Origin: Akkermansiaceae bacterium | Lineage (GTDB): Bacteria > Verrucomicrobiota > Verrucomicrobiia > Verrucomicrobiales > Akkermansiaceae | DNA length: 64,000 nt | Direction of reading: 5' to 3' | NCBI GenBank assembly: GCA_024233115.1 | Contig: JACKQB010000005.1 | Coordinates: 510,717-574,716, forward strand | Shown: positions 17,764-27,057 of the stretch, piece by piece | How positions within the stretch are numbered: position 1 is the first letter of the stretch | Layout of the letters: each line of letters begins with the position of its first letter | The notes under the pieces: generated by a model | The model's input: the letters and a program-made list of their open reading frames with translations, nothing else | Told to the model about the DNA's origin: nothing | The model's database searches: none | Translations under genes and position numbers: made by a program

Positions 17764-18530
17764 TGACTCGCGGCCATTCCAGTTTGCGACCTCTCGAAGT
17801 AGATAATCCCATCGACATAGAACATGTTGCTCCTAGATATTATTTTCTGGGAATAGCCCTGCTGATACTCGCCCTGCTCTACCCGGTTCTTGAGTTCGAG
17901 CACATGGGGTTAATTCTATGGACCTCTGTGTTTTGGGTGATGCTAATAGCCGCAGTTCGCGCAACCAATCACACACCTACGATTAAAAAGGCAACGTATT
18001 GTTTTGGCGGGGTTGTCATCCTGCTTGGTATTGCCGGACTGATTTGTTACCAGTATTTGGGCAACTCCCACGCGTGGATTTTCACCTCGATCAATTTCGT
18101 AACTTTTGTCTTCCTGGCATTCGTCACTTCTTCCGTAATCTACAACATTCTGAGTTCATCACGTATCGGAATCGACCACCTGATCGGCGCCGCATCTGCC
18201 TACGTGCTCATCGGCATCACCTTTGCTTACAGTTACATCGTCCTACACTCAATAACGGGTAGCGCTCTTCTGCACAGTGAAATCCCATTACCACTATCTA
18301 ATGAAGACGCAATGGCATCCTTGGTAGCCGATTATTGTTATTTCAGTTTTGCCACGCTCACGACGCTTGGCTACGGCGACCTCACACCATTGACTCTAGC
18401 AACTCGCGTCTTGTCTTGCGCCGAAGCTATCACAGGCCAGCTTTTTCTTACCATCCTCATCGCTCGCTTGGTTGGGTTACATGTCGTCCGCGCTTCACAA
18501 AGGTCCAACCCACGCGTACTCAAACGGTAG
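17763..18530 (+). CDS. Two-pore-segment ion channel, K+ channel type
   Basis: A 255-aa membrane protein with about six hydrophobic segments and a pore loop carrying the potassium selectivity signature TLTTLGYGD (198-206), followed by a last TM helix. Overlaps the cusA-like stop by one base (TAATG), so the two are translationally coupled. Its function in a metal pump operon is unclear; balancing membrane charge during proton-driven export is a possibility. No C-terminal RCK domain is present. Confidence 0.85.
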   Translation: MTRGHSSLRPLEVDNPIDIEHVAPRYYFLGIALLILALLYPVLEFEHMGLILWTSVFWVMLIAAVRATNHTPTIKKATYCFGGVVILLGIAGLICYQYLGNSHAWIFTSINFVTFVFLAFVTSSVIYNILSSSRIGIDHLIGAASAYVLIGITFAYSYIVLHSITGSALLHSEIPLPLSNEDAMASLVADYCYFSFATLTTLGYGDLTPLTLATRVLSCAEAITGQLFLTILIARLVGLHVVRASQRSNPRVLKR

Positions 18531-18579
18531 CCACACCATCAAGATCAGAGATAAGTCACAGTCTTTTGGCGGCAGGCGG

Positions 18580-19239
18580 TCAATCCCCAGGCCCTTGTTC
18601 GTCGTTGGCCTCAGGGAGAACATCGGGTGCTACAAATCTCTTTGTCGCTCCGACCTCTACCATTACGTAGTTCCGAGACAATGAGCCGGCCTCTTCTGGA
18701 AGGCGTTTGGGATAAACACCGTAATGAAATATTACTTGGAGGTCACTATCAGTAATTCGCACGTAAGACTTAGGCTCTGAAAATTGTGGATACTCTTCAA
18801 CCTCTATTACTCCCCTGGGCTTACGCCGCATAATATAAGATCGCTCAAACCGTGCCGATGCCTGTGGTTTAACAATTTCAAGATTTTCTTGGGAAGCTCT
18901 ATGGTAATGAAAATACTGCCCTGCGTTGATTGCTTCATCTTTATTTCGGTCAACTGCATAGATGGCAATGCTCCAAAAATCCGGGTGGTCGACAAATGTA
19001 ATATTCTCGTCGGATTTGTTAAGCACACTTGCCGTCACTACCAATTTGTTTCCAATAATCTGATGAGCGATAGCCACAGCCAGATTGTTTCGATCTTTAA
19101 AAAACGTGACCTCTTCTGATGCTTCACTTGCGGTTCTCTCTGAAATTTCCGAGTCGTGCAAATCGCCGCTGGTGACCTCCTGATCACGTTCCTTGCAACT
19201 TGTGAAAATTATTCCTAGAGCAATCAGTAGTAGTTTCAT
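18580..19239 (-). CDS. Putative lipoprotein, unknown function
   Basis: A 219-aa protein with a lipoprotein signal ending FTSC (lipobox), then a polar linker (residues 20-45) and a beta-rich domain with VVTASVLNKSDENITF, resembling immunoglobulin-like intracellular-chaperone-type folds. Start 19239 is chosen because the signal peptide begins there; an upstream ATG at 19281 would add 14 polar residues. Divergent from the pump genes and downstream of the ArsR gene on the same strand. No family recognised. Confidence 0.65.
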   Translation of the reverse strand: MKLLLIALGIIFTSCKERDQEVTSGDLHDSEISERTASEASEEVTFFKDRNNLAVAIAHQIIGNKLVVTASVLNKSDENITFVDHPDFWSIAIYAVDRNKDEAINAGQYFHYHRASQENLEIVKPQASARFERSYIMRRKPRGVIEVEEYPQFSEPKSYVRITDSDLQVIFHYGVYPKRLPEEAGSLSRNYVMVEVGATKRFVAPDVLPEANDEQGPGD

Positions 19240-19304
19240 TTTTGTTGCTGGAGAGGATTTGAAATATTCTTTAACCATCAAACAATTATAGAACTATGAG
19301 GCTT

Positions 19305-19655
19305 TCAACCGCGATTGAGTTTACCTAGATCCCCCAAATTCTGAGCCGTCAAGGTCAGGGAATAGATGATAAATTTTCCATCCTTTTTGAAATCTACAAG
19401 CCCGGCTTTCCTCAGTATTCTGAGGTATTGTGATGCTGTAGGGACCGGAATCCCCATGACGTGAGATAAATCGCAGACACAGCACGGTTCCAGACTGAGT
19501 AAATAGAGCACCTGCAAGCGGCTCGGGTGCGACAGTGCCTTGTAGATTACAGCAATGTCAACGAAGGCATTCTCAGCCAATTCTTTTTTTAGGCGATCTA
19601 CTTTACTCGTATTAAGGCACTTAGGGGTATCGAGCATTGTGACATCGGCTTTCAT
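19305..19655 (-). CDS. ArsR/SmtB family metal-responsive repressor
   Basis: A 116-aa winged-helix repressor: IYKALSHPSRLQVLYLL, the alpha3 metal motif EPCCVCDLSHVMG, recognition helix TASQYLRILRKAGLV and wing KKDGKFIIYSL. Cys pairs in CCVCD are of the type that bind As, Cd, Zn or Cu. Metal binding would release it from the operator. It is divergent from the czc-like operon beginning at 19781, with a perfect palindrome between them (19700-19714), so it probably controls that operon and itself. Confidence 0.9.
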   Translation of the reverse strand: MKADVTMLDTPKCLNTSKVDRLKKELAENAFVDIAVIYKALSHPSRLQVLYLLSLEPCCVCDLSHVMGIPVPTASQYLRILRKAGLVDFKKDGKFIIYSLTLTAQNLGDLGKLNRG

Positions 19656-19699
19656 TATGCGAAAATGTAAAATGTTTCTTGATTAGTTCAAGTGTTGAT

Positions 19700-19714
19700 T
19701 TACGTTATACGTAA
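19700..19714. promoter_or_regulatory. Palindromic operator candidate for ArsR-type repressor
   Basis: TTACGT-TAT-ACGTAA, a perfect 6-3-6 inverted repeat between the divergent ArsR gene and the efflux operon. A second, looser dyad of CGCATAGCGTTCGCG type follows at about 19716-19731. Position between divergent starts fits an operator; the binding protein is inferred. Confidence 0.5.
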
Positions 19715-19780
19715 TCGCATAGCGTTCGCGTCGTATACAGAAGCCGATTGCCCTACAACTATTCGATCAAAAATGAAATA

Positions 19781-20242
19781 ATGTTTCGTACGTTTACAGC
19801 ACTGGTTATGCTTTGGTTGATGTTAGTGGGAGTCGCCACTTCGCAGCCAGGCCTTAGCTATTGTCTTTGCATGCAAAAAGTTTTCGCAGGAGAATGCGAA
19901 TGCCTTGATATTATTCCCGAAGGAACCTGTTCACGTGTTAGCAATGAAGGCTCTTATGATTGTTCTTCACAAGACACCTCTGAGCTTGATGAATCCTCCC
20001 CCAATCGATGCCAAGATTGCTCGCTAAATCTCAGTATCGAGCTAGACGGTTTTGTTGGTGTACCCATTCAACCCCATAGCCGGGACGGGGCTGACTCCAT
20101 GACATCTCCAAGACAGTTTGGGGAAATCGACGCCGCCTTTTTACTTAGAAGCTCCATCTATGGAATCCGTGGTAGTCCCCCGTTTGTGGGACTCATTCCC
20201 TCTGTACCTCTTCATGTGAGGTATTCAGTGTTTCTCGTTTGA
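19781..20242 (+). CDS. Small Cys-rich exported protein, first of second pump operon
   Basis: A 153-aa protein with signal peptide (TALVMLWLMLVGVATS) and Cys clusters YCLCMQ, GECECLD, RCQDCSLNL. The C-terminus ends SPPFVGLIPSVPLHVRYSVFLV-like (PP followed by a hydrophobic end), as in the leader at 9107. Start 19781 begins at the signal peptide; an in-frame ATG at 19748 is less likely. Role in metal binding or sensing in the periplasm is inferred. Confidence 0.65.
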   Translation: MFRTFTALVMLWLMLVGVATSQPGLSYCLCMQKVFAGECECLDIIPEGTCSRVSNEGSYDCSSQDTSELDESSPNRCQDCSLNLSIELDGFVGVPIQPHSRDGADSMTSPRQFGEIDAAFLLRSSIYGIRGSPPFVGLIPSVPLHVRYSVFLV

Positions 20243-20392
20243 TTCACTGGTTTGACAGCGAGCGCTCATTTTTGCGCACGCTTTTTTGTGCCCCAGAAGC
20301 CGCTGTTATTTTTTGCGGTTTCCCAGCCATAGCCGAGTCCACTGTTGGACCAAGCACCCATACAAACCAAGTGACTTCTAACCTATATTCCT

Positions 20393-21694
20393 ATGCATTT
20401 AAGGCTCCCCATTTTTATAATTTCTCCACTCCTGTTCATTTCCTGCGCCTCTGACCCTCAGTCTCGATCAAGCAGCAAATCAGCCAATAGATTAACTTCG
20501 GGACACAACACCCGAATACAATCAGCGCCTCTTTTAACAGGAGTCGTCTCCCGCAATCGTGCAATCCAACATGCGTTGACCTATAACCCTAGATTACAGT
20601 CTCAACGAGCAGAACTCCGAGCTCTACAAGCGGAAACAATCCAAGCCGGACTACGACCTAATCCCGAACTCGGGCTGGACGTGGAGAACTTCGCCGGAAG
20701 CGGTGGGAGTAGAGGCTTCAATGGTGCTGAAATCACAGCAGCCCTCTCTCAGAAACTGGAACTCGGGGGCAAACGATCCAAGCGAACGGTGGTCGCAGCA
20801 CTAAAAGCCGCAGCACTGAAGGCCGAGATTGCTAGCGACGAACGTAATGTCCGGATTGCCGCCGACAGAGCTTTCACCACTCTTCTGGAAGCCCGGAAGC
20901 TACGCGAATTAAGCAAACGAAACCTTACCCGTGCAGAGGAAAACTTGAGAACTCTGAATACTTTACTTGAGGTAGGGAAAAGCAATCGAATCGATGTCGG
21001 CAAGGCGAAGCTAGCCATCTCAGAGGCCAAGGAAAGCCTTGCCGAGGCACGTTCTGCGGAGAGCGATGCCGCCGCAGAACTGAGTCAGATATGGGGAGGT
21101 GGAGCAGCCAATGTCACCGCCGCCGGATCGCTTGATGCGCCGCAAGGCTCTGTCTCGTCAAACCCCGAATCCGCGGTCTCGCGCCATCCGGCGATGCGAG
21201 CCGCTGCACTTCGTTTCGCCCGTGCGCAAGCCACATACAACCTCGAAAAAGCAAAACGTTTTTCCGATATTGAGGTAGGCGGCGGAGTCCGTGAGTCGCG
21301 AGATGCTAATGAAACAGCTGCTGTTGTCGGCGTCCGTATTCCTCTCCCGATTTTCGACCGTAACCAGGGCAATATCCAAGCCGCCAAGGAACGCCTCGAC
21401 AGCGCCCGGGCCAATGGCCGAGCCACCGAAAGCGAACTTCGATCCCGGATTACGAAACTCACCTCTGATCTCCGTGCCGCCCGCAGCCGTGCCAGCGAAT
21501 TCGACTCACGAACGGTCGATGCGGCCCGTCAAGGACTGAAAGACACCCTCGAAGCATACAACGCAGGCAAAGCCTCTTTGCTCGAAGTGCTTGATGCCCG
21601 CAAAACCCTTTTCAAGGTCGAGCGCGGTCAGACCCGCGCCCAGGCCGACCTTCTCCGTGCCCACAATTCACTAAAAACAATGACTAACAACTAA
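20393..21694 (+). CDS. Outer-membrane efflux lipoprotein, CzcC-like
   Basis: A 433-aa TolC-superfamily protein with lipobox ISCAS near residues 16-19. Typical CzcC features: HALTYNPRLQSQRAELRALQ, then GLRPNPELGLDVENFAGSGG, and C-terminal YNAGKASLLEVLDARKTLF. Outer-membrane duct for the divalent-cation pump encoded by the next two genes, with 10 nt to the adaptor start. Confidence 0.9.
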   Translation: MHLRLPIFIISPLLFISCASDPQSRSSSKSANRLTSGHNTRIQSAPLLTGVVSRNRAIQHALTYNPRLQSQRAELRALQAETIQAGLRPNPELGLDVENFAGSGGSRGFNGAEITAALSQKLELGGKRSKRTVVAALKAAALKAEIASDERNVRIAADRAFTTLLEARKLRELSKRNLTRAEENLRTLNTLLEVGKSNRIDVGKAKLAISEAKESLAEARSAESDAAAELSQIWGGGAANVTAAGSLDAPQGSVSSNPESAVSRHPAMRAAALRFARAQATYNLEKAKRFSDIEVGGGVRESRDANETAAVVGVRIPLPIFDRNQGNIQAAKERLDSARANGRATESELRSRITKLTSDLRAARSRASEFDSRTVDAARQGLKDTLEAYNAGKASLLEVLDARKTLFKVERGQTRAQADLLRAHNSLKTMTNN

Positions 21695-21704
21695 AACTAC
21701 CACT

Positions 21705-23270
21705 ATGAAATCAATACCAAAACTAAGCCGAGTAATATGCCTCGGTATCCTATCTATTTTTCTGGCCGCGTGCGGCTCCGAAAAAAACAAGACGACTAAC
21801 AACTCCGAATCAGCTGAAGCCAGCGAGGAATCCTCCGGTGGTGAAATCGAAGTCCACGCCGTAGCGGCCTGCCCCACGGGTGAAGGCTGCTTCATCTGCG
21901 ATGCTTCAAAACGAGATGCCAAGCGACTCTGGTGCAAGGAGCATGACCGATACGAAGATCGTTGTTTTCTATGTCACCCGGACATCAAAGACCCCAAGCG
22001 ATTGTATTGCACCGAGCACGGCGTTTATGAAGACGAATGCTATCTTTGCCATCCAGAAGTAAAGGATAACAAAGCCGGAGCCGCCGCCTCGTCAGCACCC
22101 GCCAACGTCCTGATGTGCAACGAGCACGGTGTCCCGGAAAAGGAATGCGCCATCTGCCAACCTCAGCTCGCAACCAGCCTCAAGGCGGGTGAAAGCCTCA
22201 AGATCCGCGTCGCATCTGCCGAGTCCATGGAAAAGGTAGGAGTCAAAGTTTCCAATCCAGAAACAACCACTGCCCAGCCTGCCGTGGCAGCTTACGCAAC
22301 AGTTGATTACAATCAGAATAAAGTTGCGAAAATCACTCCTCTGGTCGAGGGCATCGTCCAGAGAATCGCAGTGATCCCCGGTCAGAAGGTTGCCGCCGGT
22401 GAAATTCTCGGCACAGTAAATTCGCCAGACTTCGCGGAAATGAAAAGCCGTTTTCTCTCTGCCAATGCCGCAAAGAAACTTGCTGACCTGCAGGAAAGTC
22501 GCGAACGCAAGCTGGCGAACAAAAAGATCTCCGCCGCCGCCGATCTCGAAGCCGCCGAAGCTGCAGCAAAAGTCGCCGATGTTGATTTGTCCGCAGCACG
22601 CCAGCGTTTGCTCAATCTCGGGTTGAGCGAGAGCGAAATCAATCTGCTGGCCTCCGACGGTCGTCCAACTTCTTTGCTCACTCTGAAAGCGCCATTCACA
22701 GGGACCATCGTTGACCGCGACGTCTCCATCGGAGAGCGGATCGAACCTGGCGAAGCAATTTTCGTTCTGGCCGATCTCTCGACCATGTGGCTTGAGCTTT
22801 CCATTCCCGCCCGCGATGCCGCAGGCCTAACACTAGGAATGGAAGTAAGCGCAACTTTCACGGACATACCGGATACCGTCATCACTGGTAAACTTGTATG
22901 GGTCGCGAGTGCGGTAGATAAAAAATCCCGACGCATCCAGGCACGCGCCTTGGTCAGTGCACCTCCAGCTGCTTTGCGAAAAGGCCTGTATGGGGAAGCA
23001 CGCATCTACCTTGGCAAGACTAGCCCTTCGCTCGCGGTTCCCACCAGCGCCATCCAGACCATTGAGGGGGTGCCTTTCGTCTTCGTCCGTCAAGAACCCG
23101 CCCTCTATGCAGCAACCCGCGTCGAACTCACATCCGGAGCGGCTTCTGGAGAACTAACCGCGATTCGCAGCGGGCTCGCGCCCGGCGACAAAATCGTCAG
23201 CCAAGGCAGCTACATCCTGCGTTCGGAATTTCTCAAGTCACTTCTCGGTGCCGGCTGCGTCGATGATTGA
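21705..23270 (+). CDS. RND adaptor with tandem Cys/His repeats, CzcB-like
   Basis: A 521-aa membrane-fusion lipoprotein (lipobox LAAC at 20-23). Before the usual HlyD-type domains (about 165-515) it has an unusual Cys-rich block at 56-152: a GCFICDAS start followed by three repeats of the form C-x-E-H-x3-E-x2-C-x2-C (WCKEHDRYEDRCFLCHP at 76-92, YCTEHGVYEDECYLCHP at 101-117, MCNEHGVPEKECAICQP at 137-153). These look like zinc-binding or metal-capture knuckles, distinct from the CxMHP domains in the adaptor at 11524. Couples CzcC-like and CzcA-like partners. Confidence 0.88.
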   Translation: MKSIPKLSRVICLGILSIFLAACGSEKNKTTNNSESAEASEESSGGEIEVHAVAACPTGEGCFICDASKRDAKRLWCKEHDRYEDRCFLCHPDIKDPKRLYCTEHGVYEDECYLCHPEVKDNKAGAAASSAPANVLMCNEHGVPEKECAICQPQLATSLKAGESLKIRVASAESMEKVGVKVSNPETTTAQPAVAAYATVDYNQNKVAKITPLVEGIVQRIAVIPGQKVAAGEILGTVNSPDFAEMKSRFLSANAAKKLADLQESRERKLANKKISAAADLEAAEAAAKVADVDLSAARQRLLNLGLSESEINLLASDGRPTSLLTLKAPFTGTIVDRDVSIGERIEPGEAIFVLADLSTMWLELSIPARDAAGLTLGMEVSATFTDIPDTVITGKLVWVASAVDKKSRRIQARALVSAPPAALRKGLYGEARIYLGKTSPSLAVPTSAIQTIEGVPFVFVRQEPALYAATRVELTSGAASGELTAIRSGLAPGDKIVSQGSYILRSEFLKSLLGAGCVDD

Positions 23271-23326
23271 TAGCCGCCACACCAACCGCATCCTGCTCTT
23301 TCTATTTTTCAATCTATTCCGCATCC

Positions 23327-26300
23327 ATGTTCACACCTCTCATTCGTTTCTGTCTGGCCAACCGCCTGTTGGTATTTCTTTTCACCGCTCTGATCGCAGT
23401 CGCTGGGATCTGGGCGGGATCGCGTGTACCCGTTGATGCCTTCCCGGATACAACTCCGATCCAGGTTCAAATCAATACCGTCGCCCCGTCTCTCAATGGC
23501 GAAGAAATTGAACAACAGATCACGCTACCCGTTGAACTGGAAATCTCCGGTCTTCCCGGACTCGTCAGTGTTCGCTCAGTCTCCAAATTCGGGCTCTCCC
23601 AGGTTGTCGCCACCTTTGATGACGACACGGAAATCACCACCGCCCGACAGTACATTTCCGAAAGACTCCTCACTGTCGAACTTCCCGATGGAGTCGGCAC
23701 GCCGCAAATGGGACCAATCTCGACCGGCCTCGGTGAAATTTTCCACTACGTGATTCGCAGTAACGATGGCAGCCGCAGTCTTGAACAACTGCGAACCATC
23801 CATGACTGGATTATCAAGCCCGAGCTTCGCAAAGTCCCCGGCGTAGCAGAAGTAAACTCATGGGGAGGCCTCGAAAAACAATATCACGTTGTAGTCGATC
23901 CAGAGCTACTGGTGAAATTCGACTTATCCCTCTCTAATGTCGTCGAAGCTTTGGAAAAAAACAACCGCAACGTGGGCGGAGGCCGGGTAACTGTTAGCGG
24001 TCAGGATTTACTGGTTCATGGTGTAGGACGAGTCAGCTCCATTGCGGAAATCGAACGGATTGAAGTCGCTTCCAGCGAAGGCACTCCCGTTCGCGTTTCA
24101 GACATCGCGGAAGTACGTATCGGTAGCGAGCTACGTCGTGGCGCAGTCACCGCTGACGGTCAGGGCGAGGTCGTCCTCGGGCTGGCATTCATGCTGATGG
24201 GCGAAAACGCCCAAGAAGTTACTCAGGCACTCAAAGTTCGCTTAGAAGAAATTCGCCCGTCTCTACCCGATGGCGTTGAAGTCCAAGTTGTTTACGACCG
24301 CACCGAGCTGACTGATTCGGTGCTCGATACCGTGACCCACAACCTTGTCGGTGGAGCGTTGCTCGTCACCCTAACACTTTTAGTTCTACTTGGTAACGTC
24401 CGTGCTGGTCTATTGGTCGCCATTTGTATTCCCCTCGCCATGCTCTTCGCTGTGCTTGGCATGAACTATTTCGCTATCACCGCCAGCCTTCTCAGTTTGG
24501 GAGCTATCGACTTCGGCCTGATCGTCGATGGATCTGTGGTCATGACGGAAGCCAACTTGCGCGGCCTCGCTGATCGCACCCGTCAAGCTGGGCGAAAGCT
24601 CACGATCTCGGAGCGCTTAAATTGCATCTTCGAGTCCAGTCGCTCGGTCGCCCGCCCAATTCTTTTCGGCATGGGTATTATTGCCGTCGTTTTCCTGCCC
24701 ATCCTCACCCTTGAAGGTACCGAAGGGAAAATGTTCCGCCCCATGGCCATCACCTTCATCCTCGCCCTTCTTGGTGCGCTGATCATCGCCATCGTCATTT
24801 CTCCCGTCCTTGGTCACCTGTTTCTACCCCGTAAGTTCAAAAACAAGGAAGGCTGGTTCTCACGCAAGCTCACCGGGGGCTATTCGGCCATCCTTGGCAT
24901 GGTTCTGAAAGTCCGCTGGATTGTCCTCGCCGTCGTCCTCGCGCTGCTTGTCATCACTGGCTACGTCTCCACCCGTCTTGGCGGTGAGTTCATCCCGCGC
25001 CTCAGTGAAGGTGCTGTCGTTGCTAACACGATTCGTTTGGCCGGAACCTCCATCGATACCTCTACTGATTACAACACCCGTATTGAAAAGCTGCTCAAGG
25101 AGAAATTCCCTGATGAAGTTCGCCACGTCTGGAGCCGCATCGGCACCGCGGAGATTGCCACTGATCCGATGGGCACCGAACTCACCGACATCTTCCTTTC
25201 CCTGAAACCCCGCGATCAATGGACTCGCGCCCAAACCCAAGACGAACTCGTTGCCAAGATGCAGGAAACCGTTTCAACCCTGCCGGGCGTGAACATCCTT
25301 TTCACCCAGCCCATCGAAATGCGCTTGAACGAAATGGAATCTGGCGTGCGCTCAGATGTGGGCATTCTGATTTACGGCGATAGCTTTGAAACACTTACCC
25401 GCCTAAGCGATGAAATCCAGAAAGTGCTCGTGGATATCGACGGACAAGCCGACGTTTCCACCGACCAGATCAGCGGCCAGCCCGGACTTCGGATCGAGCT
25501 GCAACCTGAAAAAATGGCTCGTCTTGGAATTTCCGCTTCTGAAATTTTACCCTACATTGAGGCAATAGGAGTGCTTCGCGTCGGCGAAATCTACGAAGGT
25601 CAACGCCAATTCCCCCTCGCCATTGTTTTGCCAGAAAAATATCGAACAAACATTGACTCTGTTAGAAACTTGGTCATACCCACCGACTCCGGAATTCGGG
25701 TTCCTCTCTCCGAGGTCGCAAACATCATCGAAGCTCCCGGTGCTGCAACAATTAACCGCGAATGGGGTCGCCGCCTGATCCGAGTCCAGAGCAATGTCGA
25801 TGGCCGAGATGTGGTTTCGTTCGTCGAGGAAGCCAAACGCAAAATCGCTGAAAAGATCGATCTTCCTGAAGGATATGTCATCGAGTGGGGTGGCCAATTT
25901 GAAAACCTGGAACGCGCCCATACCCGGCTTTCCCTGGTCGTTCCACTGACTATGATCCTCGTCTTCGTGCTGCTCTATCTCAGTCTACGGAACCTCAAGG
26001 ATGTCGCCCTGATTTATCTCGGGATTCCCTTCGCCCTTGTCGGCGGTGTCCTCTCCTTGTGGCTGCGTGACATCCCATTCAGCGTCAGTGCTGCCATCGG
26101 ATTCATCGCTCTCTTCGGAATCGCCGTACTCAATGGCCAGATCCTGATCGAGGCTATCCGCTCCAATCTACAGGACGCGACCGATTCCGTCTCCGCCGTA
26201 AGACAAGCGGCAACTCAACGTCTGCGTCCCGTATTGGCAACTGCCATCACCGATGCCATTGGTTTCCTCCCCATGGCCATCTCGACTGGCGTAGGTTCGG

Positions 26301-26446
26301 AAGTCCAGAAGCCTTTGGCTACAGTTGTCATCGGCGGAGTCATCACCTCCACCGCCCTCACTCTCGTTGTGCTACCCATTCTTTATCTAATGGTGAATCG
26401 TAAACGGAATAATGCATCAACACTCGAAACCACTCCATCCCAATGA
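23327..26446 (+). CDS. czcA: RND divalent-metal efflux permease, CzcA-like
   Basis: A 1039-aa HME-RND pump. It carries the CzcA/CnrA-type TM4 motif IDFGLIVDGSVVMTE, whose acidic residues form the proton relay and suggest Zn/Co/Cd rather than Cu. Start 23327 (MFTPLIRFCLANRLLVFLF) fits the family; an earlier in-frame start at 23267 would overlap the adaptor stop and add 20 unrelated residues. Last pump gene of its operon, followed 23 nt later by a Cys/His-rich gene of the next set. Confidence 0.9.
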   Translation: MFTPLIRFCLANRLLVFLFTALIAVAGIWAGSRVPVDAFPDTTPIQVQINTVAPSLNGEEIEQQITLPVELEISGLPGLVSVRSVSKFGLSQVVATFDDDTEITTARQYISERLLTVELPDGVGTPQMGPISTGLGEIFHYVIRSNDGSRSLEQLRTIHDWIIKPELRKVPGVAEVNSWGGLEKQYHVVVDPELLVKFDLSLSNVVEALEKNNRNVGGGRVTVSGQDLLVHGVGRVSSIAEIERIEVASSEGTPVRVSDIAEVRIGSELRRGAVTADGQGEVVLGLAFMLMGENAQEVTQALKVRLEEIRPSLPDGVEVQVVYDRTELTDSVLDTVTHNLVGGALLVTLTLLVLLGNVRAGLLVAICIPLAMLFAVLGMNYFAITASLLSLGAIDFGLIVDGSVVMTEANLRGLADRTRQAGRKLTISERLNCIFESSRSVARPILFGMGIIAVVFLPILTLEGTEGKMFRPMAITFILALLGALIIAIVISPVLGHLFLPRKFKNKEGWFSRKLTGGYSAILGMVLKVRWIVLAVVLALLVITGYVSTRLGGEFIPRLSEGAVVANTIRLAGTSIDTSTDYNTRIEKLLKEKFPDEVRHVWSRIGTAEIATDPMGTELTDIFLSLKPRDQWTRAQTQDELVAKMQETVSTLPGVNILFTQPIEMRLNEMESGVRSDVGILIYGDSFETLTRLSDEIQKVLVDIDGQADVSTDQISGQPGLRIELQPEKMARLGISASEILPYIEAIGVLRVGEIYEGQRQFPLAIVLPEKYRTNIDSVRNLVIPTDSGIRVPLSEVANIIEAPGAATINREWGRRLIRVQSNVDGRDVVSFVEEAKRKIAEKIDLPEGYVIEWGGQFENLERAHTRLSLVVPLTMILVFVLLYLSLRNLKDVALIYLGIPFALVGGVLSLWLRDIPFSVSAAIGFIALFGIAVLNGQILIEAIRSNLQDATDSVSAVRQAATQRLRPVLATAITDAIGFLPMAISTGVGSEVQKPLATVVIGGVITSTALTLVVLPILYLMVNRKRNNASTLETTPSQ

Positions 26447-26469
26447 AATAAAATTTGACTATTCCTGTA

Positions 26470-26931
26470 ATGAGGATATTTGTAACAGATCATCTTGTGA
26501 GACAATTCCGCGCCATTTTCCTGCTTCTACTTTTCATCACTTCGTTTACGAGGTGCTGGGCAGATTCCAGCGGATTTTTAGAAGGGACTATATTCGCATG
26601 CTGTGAACCAGCTGAACACGTTCATGATGATCATGAGCATGAAAGTAGTGATAAGGATCACGACGAGGGCAGTGAAACCCCAGAACCTGATTGTTCTAAC
26701 TGTGATTTAGTAAAATCTGGATTCACCCAAAGCTCCCTAGATCTCACTATTCCATTCCCTTTATTTGTCGATCTTGACAAAAACTGGAATGACCTACTGC
26801 TTCGTATTGAGCGCCTCTCATACCTAGAGGAATACCGAGGAGCGGACCCCCCTGAGAGGGTCGATGTTTTAGTAATGTCACGTATTGTGACCACCTCTGC
26901 GGTTTCCGTAAGAGGCCCCAATCTGGTGTAA
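26470..26931 (+). CDS. Small His/Cys-rich exported protein, first of third pump set
   Basis: A 153-aa protein with a hydrophobic signal segment (RAIFLLLLFITSF), a short ACCEPAEHVHDDHEHE stretch rich in His and acidic residues, and PDCSNCDLVKSGF, which matches the RCQDCSLNLS region of the leader at 19781. Likely binds metal in the periplasm. ATG at 26455 lies five codons earlier in frame and is an alternative start. It precedes the third TolC-adaptor-RND set. Confidence 0.65.
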   Translation: MRIFVTDHLVRQFRAIFLLLLFITSFTRCWADSSGFLEGTIFACCEPAEHVHDDHEHESSDKDHDEGSETPEPDCSNCDLVKSGFTQSSLDLTIPFPLFVDLDKNWNDLLLRIERLSYLEEYRGADPPERVDVLVMSRIVTTSAVSVRGPNLV

Positions 26932-27057
26932 GTCCGTCAGCTCGTTTTCTTGAGCTGGCCCCACCGTATCCGACCTAGGAGTCTTAACTTCTAGTCCGTT
27001 TTTTGACTTACCTTAACTCTGTTCCCACTTGGGACAGTTATCACCAGATTTATCTCA

